A program made the translations under genes and the position numbers. The notes beneath the pieces are model-generated. The model saw only the letters and a list, made by a program, of their open reading frames with translations, was not told the origin of the DNA and searched no databases. This document shows, one piece after another, positions 43,342 to 54,378 of a DNA stretch of 64,000 nucleotides (the first letter of the stretch is position 1; every line of letters starts with the position of its first letter). This DNA is from Auriscalpium vulgare (taxonomy: Eukaryota; Basidiomycota; Agaricomycetes; Russulales; Auriscalpiaceae), in NCBI GenBank assembly GCA_019915015.1, contig JAHBBC010000015.1, forward strand, positions 1,116,001-1,180,000, read 5' to 3'.

Positions 43342-44573
43342 ATGTTCCCACCGCCATCCCGTCTCCACGCCAGCCATGATGACCCCGACGCCCCCGTGCG
43401 CGCGACCGACAATGATGCCGCCCTTGCGCGCCTTTCCGCCGTCTCCAAGCGCTACCTGACCGACCCATACATCGCCGCCCTCGTACCCCGCGCCCACCTG
43501 CAGGAGCCCCGCCCGCCCCTAATAAACATCGGCACCTACCTGCGCGGGCAGGGCATTGACGAGCTCGTCGATGGCTTCTTCCGCAGCGCTGGCGATGCTA
43601 CCCAAGTGCAGATCGTGAGCCTCGGCGCGGGCAGCGACACCCGCTTCTGGCGGTTGGCGGTGCGTGGCATGATGGCGAGTTGGATCGATGGATAGCTGAT
43701 GATGGTTGAGTAGTCAGGCAGGACCGCATAAGGACCGCATCGCCAAGTACGTTGAGCTTGACTTCCCCGACAACACGACACGCAAAGCGATGGCGATCCG
43801 CAAGAGCAGGGTCCTCAGCCCCGCGCTCGGCAGCCCGGACGTGGTCTCTGTCGGTAAATCGTCCAGCCCTGTAAGAGCGTCTCTCGTGTGTTCTGACAGA
43901 CGCCTCAGCTGCGGGCGGAACTGCTCTGCGATCGCCGGTGTACAATCTGTTGCCTGTCGACCTACGGCACTCACCAGAATCATCTCTGCGCCCCCTGCTC
44001 GCATCACCGGAGAACCCCCTGCTGTCCCCATCACTTCCCACCCTCCTCCTTTTTGAATGCGTCCTCGTGTACATGACGCCTGCAGCATCCGACGCTCTCA
44101 TACAATGGTTCGTCGACTACCTCTCCGCCCCGCTCGGCAGCATCGTCTACGAAATGTTCGGCCTCGGGGACTCCTTCGGCCGCGTCATGCTCAACAACTT
44201 GCGCGTAAGAGCATCTCTCCTCGAGCGAGCTTCCTGCTTTATTCAGCTGCTCTCCTATTAGTCCCGCAACGTCGAACTGCCGGGTGCTGCACCCTACCCT
44301 GACCTAGCATCGCTCCCCCAGCGCTTCCTGCGCCTCAACTTCACTGACGCAAACGCCCTCACGCTGTACAGCATCCGGCGCTCCCACATTGATCCCACGG
44401 AGCTGGACCGCATCACCAAGCTCGAGATGCTCGACGAGATCGAGGAACTCGACCTCGTGCTCGGCCACTACGCCATCTCCTGGGGCATCAAGGCGCCCGA
44501 AGCCGCAGATTGGCGGAATTGGCGCATACATCCCAAGGCTCGCGCAGTGGTCGACGAAGATGAATATGATTAA
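43342..44573 (+). CDS. Leucine carboxyl methyltransferase 1 (PP2A methyltransferase)
   Basis: Four exons (43342-43659, 43718-43853, 43900-44204, 44262-44573) give 356 residues, normal for LCMT1/Ppm1. The S-adenosylmethionine site is VSLGAGSDTRFWRL; RIAKYVELDFPDNTTRKA, the conserved YNLLPVDLR, LPTLLLFECVLVYM and the C-terminal HYAISWGIK also match the family. The enzyme methylates the C-terminal leucine carboxylate of the PP2A catalytic subunit, steering B-subunit binding. It is transcribed divergently from eIF4G. Internally deleted pieces of a paralogue lie 1.3-2.2 kb downstream. Confidence 0.95.
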
Positions 44574-44884
44574 GGTGTTGTATCGAATAGAGGTTATAGT
44601 ATGCAATGCAATAACCGTGCCTGGTCTAAATCGCAAGCTACATAGTGTAAGAAAGGAACCGGACTAGACCGTGACCACGGTCAGCAAACACACAGGTCAT
44701 GGATTTTTCGCGGTCGCTAGTGCTAGTGCTAGTGAGCTAGATCTATTCCCAACGGTTGCGGGAACTTCGAAGTGGACAGACTGTGGTGGTGGATTAGTCA
44801 CGCGTACGCTCCCGGTGAGTCCGAGGCCGACCATTGCACTTGTCTCTTCAAGCCCCACACCACCCTGTTTTGACGACACCCGCC
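44574..44884. other. LCMT1 3'-UTR and promoter of the next gene
   Basis: The first part (attaaggtgttgtat...aaatcgcaagctac, 44568-44642) recurs at 46650-46727. The second part (cacgcgtacgctcccggt near 44799) recurs at about 50491. Confidence 0.5.
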
Positions 44885-45811
44885 ATGACAGTCCCTACGC
44901 CTGTCATAGAGCTTCGGGTGCGCCGTTTCTGAACGCGCAAGGCAGCGTTCGCTTATTGATGTATCTCCTAGTAGGCTGCCGCGGTACTCTCTATACTGGC
45001 TGTGGCAATCACTTTGTGCGCGCTGATCTTATCCCTCTGGATCACCGCTCATATGCTCCGCGTCCGTCCATGTACAGCACCGTCTGGCCTGCAGTCAGCC
45101 CCTTTCCGTTCTGTGACTCTCCGTTGGCGCTGACTAGCGGTCCAGCTTCACAGGAATTTCCGGCGCGAGGACGAAATTCTGCCGGAGGGCCGGAATGCTT
45201 CACCTCCATCCGATGAACCCGACGAATACGAGGGCACCGACTCACGGAATGCTTCGCGTCCATCTCATGAGGCCGACGAGTACGATCTGAAGGCGGATTT
45301 CGATAGCATTGGGGAGCTTGAGCGAGTGCGATTCCATCTTGACTTCGACTCCGTGACCGCGAATTCTCAACGCACATCCCAGCTCGATCTCATGTCCTAC
45401 GATTTTCCCCGGCTGGAGATGCTAAATGCGGTCCTCAGCTTCATCGAAGAGCATTCGGTCGACATCCCGGCCCTCCGCGCAAAAGGACTTGAAGACAGCA
45501 CCATCACAGACGCAGTCATGACTGTCACCGACCAGCATCCACATGCGCGGGTGTCGGATGGAACGCTGACGACTTTGGGCCGCACCGCAGCAGATCTCGT
45601 CGTTCGCAGTGAGCGGCTTATCAAGTTGGAGCGTAAGTGGGCGAGGCGTCACGGTGGGCTGGGCCTTACATGCTATGGTCAGGAATACCTGGATTCTGCC
45701 CACGCGGCTAAGGGCACAACGCGCGACGGGTTACTACAATGCTTCGACTTCTTGATCGGCCTCGACAATGTGAAGGCGCAGGGATTCCTCAATTGTCACA
45801 TTTCTTTGTGA
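44885..45811 (+). CDS. Single-pass membrane protein, unrecognised family, copy A
   Basis: Three exons: 44885-44917 (MTVPTPVIELR), 44975-45061 and 45146-45811 give 261 residues. Exon 2 encodes one strong membrane helix (AAAVLSILAVAITLCALILS), making a type II-like topology with a 13-residue cytosolic start. The rest is acidic, then helical, with blocks shared by copies B and C: LEMLN..L.FIE...VDIPALR, VMTVTDQHPHAR, AADLVVRSE and DGLLQCFDFLIGL. With donor GTCCGT at 45062 the frame is open throughout; a donor 20 bp later (GTCTGG at 45082) would leave a 1-nt shift. I know no domain for this. Copy B has the same exon layout at 50.6-60.2 kb. Confidence 0.65.
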
Positions 45812-45864
45812 CTGTGATGTTTTATCACCTGTATGCATGCCGGGAAGGCCGCTTTCTTTTCCTT

Positions 45865-46110
45865 CTTCGTTGGCAATACGCTTCAGCTGCAGGCGGAACT
45901 GCTCTGCGATCGATGTGTTGCTTGTCGACCTGCGACATATACCAAAATCATCTCTGCGCGCCCTGCTCGCATCACAGGAGAACCCCCTCCTGTCCCCATC
46001 GCGTCCCATCGATTCCACGGAGCTCGACCGCATTACCAAGTTCGAGATGCCTGACGAGATCGAGGAGCTCAACCGTGTTCGGCTAATACACCATATCCTG
46101 GGGCCTCGAA
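45865..46110 (+). pseudogene. LCMT1 fragment 1, internally deleted
   Basis: Positions 45881-46000 match LCMT1 exon 3 (43905-44029: ctcagctgc..ctgtccccatc), then jump at 46000/46001 to sequence matching the last exon (near 44390-44440: TELDRITK.EM.DEIEEL). About 360 bp, including intron 3, is missing. The 5' edge carries ttcgttggcaatacg, not present in LCMT1 but shared with fragment 2, so both come from a diverged paralogue rather than from the neighbouring gene directly. Confidence 0.75.
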
Positions 46111-46181
46111 GCTATTATCACGTCGACAAATCCAAAACGAAACCGCGCAGCCTTGGTATGCAGACACAAGATAAAACATCA

Positions 46182-46470
46182 CTCGTCCTGCCACCAGTAG
46201 GCGAGACCGAACAAAAAGTCGAAACACTCGAGTAACCCGTCTCGCCTTACGCCCCGAGCGCTGAGAACAGATCCAAGGTATTCCTCCCCACGGTAGCTCA
46301 ATCCCAACTCACAGAACGCCATCGTACGGTCACGCTGGATGTGCGCCTCGCTGCGAACGATGAGGTTTACGGCGGCACGGCCCAAAGTGCTCGTCGTTCC
46401 ATCTGGCATTCGCGCACGTGGGTGCTGGTTAGTGACAGCCATGACTTTGTCCGATGTCGATGATGGCGTT
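46182..46470 (-). pseudogene. Membrane-protein family, copy C (C-terminal fragment, inverted)
   Basis: The minus strand encodes the C-terminal domain of the family: VMAVTNQHPRARMPDG, VNLIVRSEAH, YRGEEYLGSVLSARGVRRDG, CFDFLFGLAYW, closest to copy B. Everything upstream of the VMAVT block (membrane helix, acidic linker, EMLN block) is missing; the ORF instead opens in unrelated sequence near 46571. It is wedged between the two LCMT1 fragments in the opposite orientation. Confidence 0.75.
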
Positions 46471-46484
46471 GACCTTCCAACCCT

Positions 46485-46562
46485 TGCAACCCTAAAAACG
46501 GGTCTCGACGTATCTCCAACTCTCCCCGAGTCCCCGACGGTCGACCCCCGTCTCCCCAACTT
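46485..46562 (+). repeat. Inverted repeat partner of 49700-49790
   Basis: gcaaccctaaaaacgggt..cgacg.atctccaactctccccgagtccc occurs here on the plus strand and on the minus strand at 49700-49790, upstream of the arrestin gene. Confidence 0.75.
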
Positions 46563-46564
46563 CA

Positions 46565-46735
46565 TTGGCAATGAGACGCCTCAGCTGCAGGAGAGACTGC
46601 TCTGTGATCGCCGGTGTGAAATCTGTTGTCTGTCCATGAAAATGAAGATGATTAAGGTGTTGTATCAAATATTGGCTATAGTATGCAATGCAAAAGATGT
46701 TCCGTGCCCGGTCTAAATCGCAAGCTACAGTCTGC
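46565..46735 (+). pseudogene. LCMT1 fragment 2, internally deleted
   Basis: 46575-46635 match LCMT1 exon 3 (gacgcctcagctgc...ctgttgcctgtc, 43900-43960). At about 46635 the sequence jumps to the end of the gene and its 3'-UTR (gaagatgaatatgattaaggtg..., 44557-44642). About 600 bp is missing. The 5' edge (ttcattggcaat) is shared with fragment 1. Confidence 0.75.
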
Positions 46736-46805
46736 TACAGTGATTTAGTTATTCCAATAAATACCTCCGTGCTTATATTAGGGTCCATTCCACGATCCCG
46801 ATGCC

Positions 46806-49575
46806 TCACTTGTGATATGCCGGCGGCGCCTCGCCAAGTTCGCTCTGCTGGCCCGTGATGAGGCGCTCGAACTGCATGTTGCGCGCGTACAACGAAGGGT
46901 GCTGCCGGTGCTGCCTGACGACGGTGTGCGCCTGCTCCTCGACGCTCGACTCGCTCGAGTTGTGTGAGCCAGTGCGCTCGAGCGATGGCTGCGCCTGCAG
47001 CTGCCCTGCCGTCGAGGAGGAGGCCACCGCGGTTGTCACGAGCACCTGCTGGCGGTGCAAAGAGCATGCGCACGCGGGCGCGGTGCGCGCCGGGTACTCG
47101 TCCGTGAGCGTCTCGGAGTAGCGCGGGAGGGACGTGCGCTGATAGTTCGACAGACACTACACCATGGACTCAGCCAACATCCACAGCGGCTTGAAAACGA
47201 AAACTCACCGACAAGATGTGCACAGGCGTCTGCACGACGATATCAAACTGCTTCCGTTTTCCCGTCTTCGGGTCGATTTGCGCGTCGTCCCCTCGTTCTA
47301 CGCGCATGACAATCTTCACGACATGTTGTATGCGAATTTTGCTCTTCTTGTTGTTGTTCGTGAAGTGCAGCAGCGTGCAGTCCGTCGGGAGCGCCACCTC
47401 CGTGTGAAACGCCCACGGACCCGGGCCCATTAGGCTCGACGCCATCTCCGAAGGGTCGTCCGCGGGCGAGATGAGCGCCTGCAGCGGTGAGCACTCGAAC
47501 GCGTGCGGGTCATCCGAGTCGAGCGGCAGCACCGGCTTGTGCTTGTCCGGCATCTTCAGCGCGACGAGCGGGAAGCGTGCCATCGATTGTGTGCCGACGT
47601 TCTCTCTCGTCTGGCTATAGTATTCGATGCGTTCTGCAGATCTGCGTGAGCACAATTACAGACTCTGGTAGAAGGGAGCAAGCCCACCTTCGAGAAACAC
47701 GGACAGGCGGTAGATCTTCATCTTCGTGATCGGTAGGAAGCTGAGATTGATCGGAATCGACCCGCCGATCGGGAACATGCGACCCGAGATGGTGAGCAGG
47801 TACGACAGCTGGTCGTCCCATGAACGCTCAACCACGATATTCTCCGTGTCCTCCGTGTCGTCCTCGCTCGGCGACGCGACCAATGTAACCTCGCGCGACG
47901 CGGTCAGCTTGCTGGTGAACGCGCCGGGTCGGTGGGCGTAGGCTTTGAGCCGCCATTTCACCGAACCATAGTCGCACAGCAGCGACGGTGGCGAGGTCGA
48001 GGGAATCGCAAAGGAGACAGGATAGGTATAGGTGCCTTAGAGAGCATGAGCTAACCCCGAGGACGCGCTAGTCATGCGGGAACCCACCTTTCTTGAACTC
48101 CCTCCAGCCATCTCCCGCCACTTTGTGCTCATCCGACTCAAGCCCCAGCGCCTCGCCCACTCTCACCAGCGTATGGTGGGCCAGAAAGCCCGCTTCCTCC
48201 TTCTCCAGCCTGCTCAAACTCGGGTCGCGCGACTTTCCGCCGACGAGGCTACGTCCGCGCCGTTCCATCACGGGCGAGTTTGAGCGCATGCGGTCCTTCA
48301 TCCCGCCGAACAGCGAGTGTGACACCGACACGAGGCTGAAACGCGCGCTCTTGCGCGCATGTGCGTCATCCACGCTTGGCTCGCGCCCGTGTCCGGGCGA
48401 TGGGAGGTGCGCGGGCGCGGCGGATTTCTGGCGCACGTGCGCGTGCGCGGACTCGGACGAGGGCTCGTGGTCGTCCTCAGAGGAGTCTGCGGTGCCGTCG
48501 TAGGGGAAGCGTAAGCTCGACGCGGAGGACGGCAGGTTGCCGATGAGCGTGGGGCGCGCGGTGCGCGAGGGCGGGCGTGACGGTGGCCTTGACGGCGGGC
48601 GTGAGAGCGAGCGGGTCTCATACTCGAGGCCAGGAGACGGTGGCAGATCGACGGTGCGGGTGATGGGCGTGAACTGGAAGGAGGAGCGCGCGCTCGCCGG
48701 GCTCTGCGCGTATGCACGGTGCGGGCTATGCGATACGGGTAGGATGCTCGTCGGCGTGTGGACCGGGTCGTAGTCGTGCATGCGCTCGGGGGAGAAAGGC
48801 GTCGGGGAGCGTGAGTGTACGCGCTGTGAGACGGGGTCGCGCTGAAAATTCGTGTGGTCTGCGCTCGTACGCCGCCGGGTTCGACCTCTGCCCCGCGGCT
48901 CTTCTGGCGTATGTGAAGTTGAGGCGACGTCCTCGCGGCCGCGAGTCTCGTCATCTTGGTGATCGACAAGCGTATCGGGGTGCTCAAACTCGTCGCGGTA
49001 GAATGACAGCCCAGGGCCGACGGAGAGTGTCCGACGGGAGCCGGACGGCGTGGATTGCGCTTGGAAGAATACCTGTGTCGCAGAGAAGACCTTCCTCTCC
49101 TCCAGCGACTCGGTCCGTCGTGCGCCTGCGCCTGATGTAAAGTGAGCTTTGTTCCCATTCTGATTATAAATCGCGCACCCTCGGGGAAGCAGGTAAATGT
49201 TATGCCCTGCAGCTCGATCTCGATGCTCGAGATGCGGGTGGGCTTCGCGAGGTGCAGCGTCAAGAGACCACGCAGCATGGACGGCTGGACATCGCCCTGG
49301 GTCTGACGGCGTCCCGAGATGTCGACGCCGCGCAGGAAGACCACGGACTCTGTGAGGGTGATGGACAAGGAATTCTTGTGTGGCTTGTGAGATGTCATGA
49401 TGGAGGTATGAAGACGGGCTATGCCCTCGGTATCGTGGAGGATGATGTGCAAAGGAGATACAGTTAAGTACACTGTTAAGGGAGAGTCAGCTTCGAAATT
49501 TCCGTGCCTCGGGAATCGCACATCCCGGCGCGCTGCGAGCTCGAATGATGTCGGAGCCGTACCTGTAAGCTGCAA
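46806..49575 (-). CDS. Alpha-arrestin (ART/CreD-type trafficking adaptor)
   Basis: Five exons (49575-49179, 49131-48088, 48035-47688, 47633-47209, 47156-46806) give 854 residues. The arrestin N domain (SLSITLTESVVFLRGVD...SIEIELQGITFTCFPEG) is interrupted by a roughly 340-residue Ser/Pro/Arg-rich insert with an SRPPSRPPSRPPS repeat, then resumes with TYTYPVSFAIPST and the C domain (SYLLTISGRMFPIGGSIPI...KMKIYRLSVFLE). The C-terminal tail ends EAPPAYHK, with a PPAY motif for WW domains of a Rsp5/Nedd4-type ubiquitin ligase. Such proteins mark plasma-membrane transporters for endocytosis. The start at 49575 (MQLTG) fits a complete N domain; MTSHKPHKN at 49398 is the alternative. Confidence 0.88.
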
Positions 49576-50588
49576 GTACGCAAAGTCTCCGACTCAACCC
49601 AAGCTGAGTTGCCTTCGCCCTCGTCGGATGCTGCGTCCGCTCCGCTAGCAGATTCGATGTTGTGTCGATGTGGAGAAAGAGGATAAAAGCGCATGGCCAT
49701 TTTTCGTGGCGAGACGGGGGTCGGGGACTCGGGGAGAGTTGGAGATCCGTCGAAACCCGTTTTTAGGGTTGCGGGACATATTTAGGCCCGCGTCATCGCA
49801 CTGTTCATCCGGATATTTTCGCTTGACTTGATTGACCGGTCTCCTCCGCTGCCACACCTCCACTGGCAGCTCCTCTTTTCTCCCATGAAGCTTTATAATG
49901 AACTCTACGGACCGCCGCCTTGTCATTCATTCATTCTTCTTGTATCGTGCATGTGATGGTCTAGACCGCTCTGCAGCCATCCAGCGTGACATTCTGAGAC
50001 TTTGACACGGGCGCAACTTGATCATCCTGAACCTGGAATATGCTATCATCCTTCTCGGTTAGTCGGATCAGCTAAGAGTGCCCAACATTGTCAGGACGCG
50101 ACCGGCCTGACTCTAGACGATGTTCTTTTCCTCCAGCCTTCTCAGTTTTGCATTGCTTGTCGCGGGGATATTCTGGCGAAGTATCTGCTGCTGACGTCGG
50201 TTAGATAGCTGCAGCTTTAGGCGCGGTCATCAAGCGTTGAATCGTCGTCACCGTCTCTCTGTCACCTCGCACTTCCAAGTTCCCTGATGGCCCCGGCTTA
50301 CCGTACTGCAGGTGGCACTGGGCGAGGTGGGCACCTACTCCTGTGGGTAGTCCCATCCCTCTTCTAACCGTTGACTAAGAGCGTATACTTAAATACCTAT
50401 GAATCGTTCAGACTATAAGCACCTCTCGTTGTCTACGAAAACGACTACGCCTCATATATGATCTCGCAGCGACTCGAGTGGTTGTTTGGTCACGCGTCTG
50501 CTCCCGGTTCCGAGGCCGCTTTTCTCTTCACATCCACTCGCAAGTCCGCGGTCCAACCTATCACTCCTCCGCTTTGACAGCAACCGCC
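49576..50588. other. Intergenic, repeated promoter-like pieces
   Basis: Contains the inverted copy of 46485-46562 (at 49700-49790), a stretch (50110-50200) similar to 60265-60365, and the promoter of copy B. No gene of its own. Confidence 0.4.
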
Positions 50589-51116
50589 ATGTCAGCCCCT
50601 ACGCCCGTCACAGATCTTCGGGTGCGCCGGTTTCGAACGCGCAAGGCAGCGAACCACTCATTGATGTACCCTTTCATAGGCTGCCGTGGTATTCTCCATA
50701 CTGGCTGTGGCGATGACTTTGTGCGTGCTGATCTTGTGCCTCTTGTGCCTCTAAATTACTGCTAATATGCGGGTCCATTCATGGTCATACAGCGCCGTCT
50801 GGCCCGCAGTCAGCCCCTTTCCGTTCTGCGACTCTGACGGCCGTTTGCGCTGACTGGTGCTCCAGCTTTACAACAAGTTCCGGCGCGACGACGATATTCT
50901 GCCAGATGGTACCGAGTCAGATGCATCGTCAACCACCGAGTCCGATGCATCGTCAACCATCGTCTCGCCTTCGTCGTATGTATGCACCCGACGTGAACAA
51001 TCTCAAGTCGTATCTCGATGGCATGGGTGAGCTCGAGCGAGTGCGATTCTATCCTGATTTCCACTTCGTGACCGTGATATTAACAACGCACTTTCTAGCT
51101 CGCTGCTCGATATTAT

Positions 51117-51129
51117 GATCTACGACCAC
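51117..51129 (+). repeat. Target-site duplication, left of the LINE
   Basis: GATCTACGACCAC, repeated exactly at 59779-59791. Confidence 0.9.
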
Positions 51130-51722
51130 GGGGGGCACCTTGAACCGAGACCACCACCATGGCCGGTTTTCCCACGCTTCGGCGGGGGAAAAGGTAGACA
51201 TCTGGACAACGTACAGGACGACCAGCTCGTCCCCTGCAGTCCATTAGATGTCTCAGGACACCAGCTGGCCCCCCACGCACCGCGTCGATAGGTAGCTCGA
51301 TGCTACGCACACCGAGGCAGAGCCACCCGACGCGCGGCGACGGCACACCACCGACCCACACCCTGGTACCCTCCCATGTCCTAGACTATAACCTCGCACT
51401 GTAGAGGTACAGAATACAGCATCTACGTTGCTCAAACAACCCTCCCAGCGAGAATGACCACTCCTTAACAACCGCACGACGACCATCGTCCCCCAGCACC
51501 CACCCCCGTACTCACCCGACCCAAACACGCGGCACACGCATGCTAGAACACGCCTGCAACAAAGAACTAACACGAGACCCTACGCGAGATACCAAATCCG
51601 AATCAAAGGGAACAAAGACACGCCTCATGGCAAGTGGCATACTTATATTCTCGAGAAAACCCGACGCTCACTCAGACTCCCCTCCAAGTAGTCTACCACC
51701 CGAGTTCACTATTCTAGCAATC

Positions 51723-53813
51723 ATGCCTTCCGAGACCAAAGACACCCAACCCAAGACCTCCACAACTGCGCGTCGCGCCGCGTCGGCGAGCCCTTACGCC
51801 AACTACGTCGACCGTCGCGCCAAAGCCGCCGAGGACAAAGACAAAGGTCCGCACATCTACCCCCCCACCCTCACATCGCACTAAATCCACCCTAAGGAAC
51901 GTCCTACGCGGCGGCTGCGCACCGCGGTGCTGCGAAGTCCACGAAGAAACCGAAGGCCCCTGCCGAGCACATGGACACAACGGAGGACTCGAAGCCTGTC
52001 GAGCCTGACTCAGAATTCACCACTGGTACGTCAGGTCCGCAAAAACGACCCCGAGATCACAAATAGACTCACCTTAAATCACAGACATCGCGTCGCCCAA
52101 CCGCTTCGACGTCCTCGACCCAGACACCCCGATGTCGCCAATCGAGGAGGATCGCGAGGACACTCCCACCCCGGCCAGAGCCCACGACAAGGAGGGCAAC
52201 AACGACGACGATACGTACACCCACGTCGTCAACGAAGAGAGCCCCACCACCCCTCCCCGTCAGCCTAAGAGCAAAGGCAAAGCGCGCGCGCGATCCCCGG
52301 TTCCCCCGACCCCTACGACAGCCCTGACTCTTCGCCGACCCACCCCCCGCGCAGCTACACCTACGGAGGCGTCCCAGCCGACGAATGGCACGAGGACGCG
52401 ATCGACCACTTTCAGTACATCCAGAACAAGTATAAAGACACGTACGCAGCCCGCCCCCCGCCGTCCGACGTCTTTAAGCAATCCGTCTCGGTTGGCCTCA
52501 CGCCAGACGGGAAAGTCCGGCCGGTCTCATCGGTCCATGTGGAGGACGTCGAGGATGAGGACCTCCCCCCCAACCCCTACGAACAGCGTACTTATAGGCC
52601 AGTCCCGCCGAGCCCTCCCCCGCATCCTACCCCGACGCCCGCTGCGCGGTCGCAAGGCCCAAACCCCTCCTCCTCCTCCAAGGGGCACACGGCCAAACAC
52701 CATGCCCACCGCCCCCTTAGCGCCCCCTCGCGGTCCCCGTCCGAGGAGCCCATCCCTCCCCCGCGATCCCGGGCGCAACCCCCCAAGACAGACCACCACC
52801 CCCCGCCCGCCCCAGCAGCGAAGAAGACCACAGCCGAACGGCTGAAATTCGCTCGTACACGAATCGGGCAGAGCTCTAACCCCTCGGCTGCGCCTCCCGC
52901 CCTCGCCAACCTCCCATCCGGCCCCTTCCCCCTCATCCACTTCTCCCAAGCCGCCGACCCAGTCCAGTACCACGCCGAGAAACAAATCAACGACTGGGAC
53001 AAGGAAAAGACCCCGAAATGCCTGATCGACGTCCTCGGACAGATGGCCAGAAACCCGGAGGACCATGCGGCGATCGGCGCTCTAATCGCGGCCAAAATAA
53101 CAGAGCTCTCTGGCGAACAAAGCCCGCGCGTCTCGGCACCGCTACGCTCTGCGGAAGCCATCGACGACAAGAAGTACTCGTCAACTTTCCTAGCCTCCCG
53201 CCTCTCCGACAGGACTCGCAAATATCTCGAGAACGCACGCATCCTCCTCTTCCCCGACATCCAACTACACGTAATCCCCTATGACCTCATCTCCCCCGCG
53301 CGCCTCCTCACACTGAAGAACTTCACCACCGCCGAGGAAGACATCATCGCGGACATAGCGGTCATCACATGGCTCGACGACCGCTCACGCGAAGGCCTCG
53401 ACGCCATCGTCAAGAAGTACCGGAATGCCCCCATCCCCCTCACACACGATCACATCGAAAACTTCATCGGTTCTATGTACGTCAAGCGCATCGATATGAA
53501 GGGCAAAGGCGGGCTGCTCACCCCCTACTTCGGCATTTTCATCGACCCGAACACCCTGCCCGACGACGACTTCTGGCACGTACTTCGCAACCACTTCGGA
53601 AGCCTTATCTACGAGTCGACCATGTACGGCACCGGAATGGTGCAACCACCCTCGTTCTGCCCGATCTGCCATGGGTGCGACCACCCGCGCGGACTCTGTC
53701 CCTTCCCCCTCCTCCCGGCCTGGAAGGGCATGTCACGCGACTCCCCCAAGCGCGGGTTTAAGGGGCGCTCGAATGACCGCAACTACGACAACAAGTCCGG
53801 CTATAGAGACTAG
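51723..53813 (+). CDS. LINE ORF1 (Gag-like), with intron-like gaps and a frameshift
   Basis: The main frame (52539-53813 and upstream to about 52290) encodes a Pro-rich region, a helical core and, near the end, the zinc knuckle C-PI-C-HGCD-H-PRGL-C (CX2CX4HX4C). Upstream, an ATG at 51723 opens a frame typical of ORF1 N-termini (ASPYANYVDRRAKAAE...). Two GT-AG gaps (about 51847-51895, GTCCGC...CTAAG; about 52025-52083, GTACGT...CACAG) must be removed to keep it open, after which it reads on to a run of CG repeats (52282-52292), where it is one CG unit out of frame with the main part. Removing one CG would fuse both into a single ORF1. Either the copy is mutated or the sequence has an indel there. 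Confidence 0.65.
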
Positions 53814-54378
53814 GCCGCCCGACAGGGACTGGAGGGGAAACGCGCATCGCGAGACACGTCACATCTACTACATATCTTCTTACACACGACACACTCACGC
53901 TTACGACACATCCACGACGACGCTATGTTACGACTCACGCTTACGACTCTTATGATGCGCGCACGTCGCCATCGGGCCTCGGTAGGCTCGCCCAGTATAG
54001 TACTACCCTAGACACACTCATTCAATCACAAGCTTGCTGTACTATCAGAACTAAACAGCTCCGTAAGACGAACTGAATTTCCGCACTGACTCGCGCTGCT
54101 CAGGTAAAGTTTGCGAGACCCTTCAGCACGGAAAACTACAAGGCGGAGTCCTCTAGGGAAAACCCTGCCTTGTGCATGACGGCAATGACCACGCCCACAT
54201 CTACTGACCGAACCATCGGGACAGGAAAGCGCGGCCGCCGTACCCCCTCCCTAGTGACCGGTAAAGCACCGAAACAACGGAGACCTCTTTAGGTCCGAGC
54301 TAGCCGTGCTGAGAAGCTGAAGTCGTATTAGTACTGCCTCCATCCTCCGAGGGGACGTAGGTAAGGAACGTACGACAT
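53814..54378 (+). other. Spacer between LINE ORF1 and ORF2
   Basis: 565 bp without a conserved ORF. It presumably contains whatever lets ribosomes reach ORF2. Confidence 0.45.

Noticed and set aside
52132..52845. 237-codon Pro/Arg-rich ORF as a separate LINE protein
   Set aside because: Its first 50 or so codons continue the ORF1 N-terminus, but after the CG run it is an off-frame reading of the ORF1 main frame.
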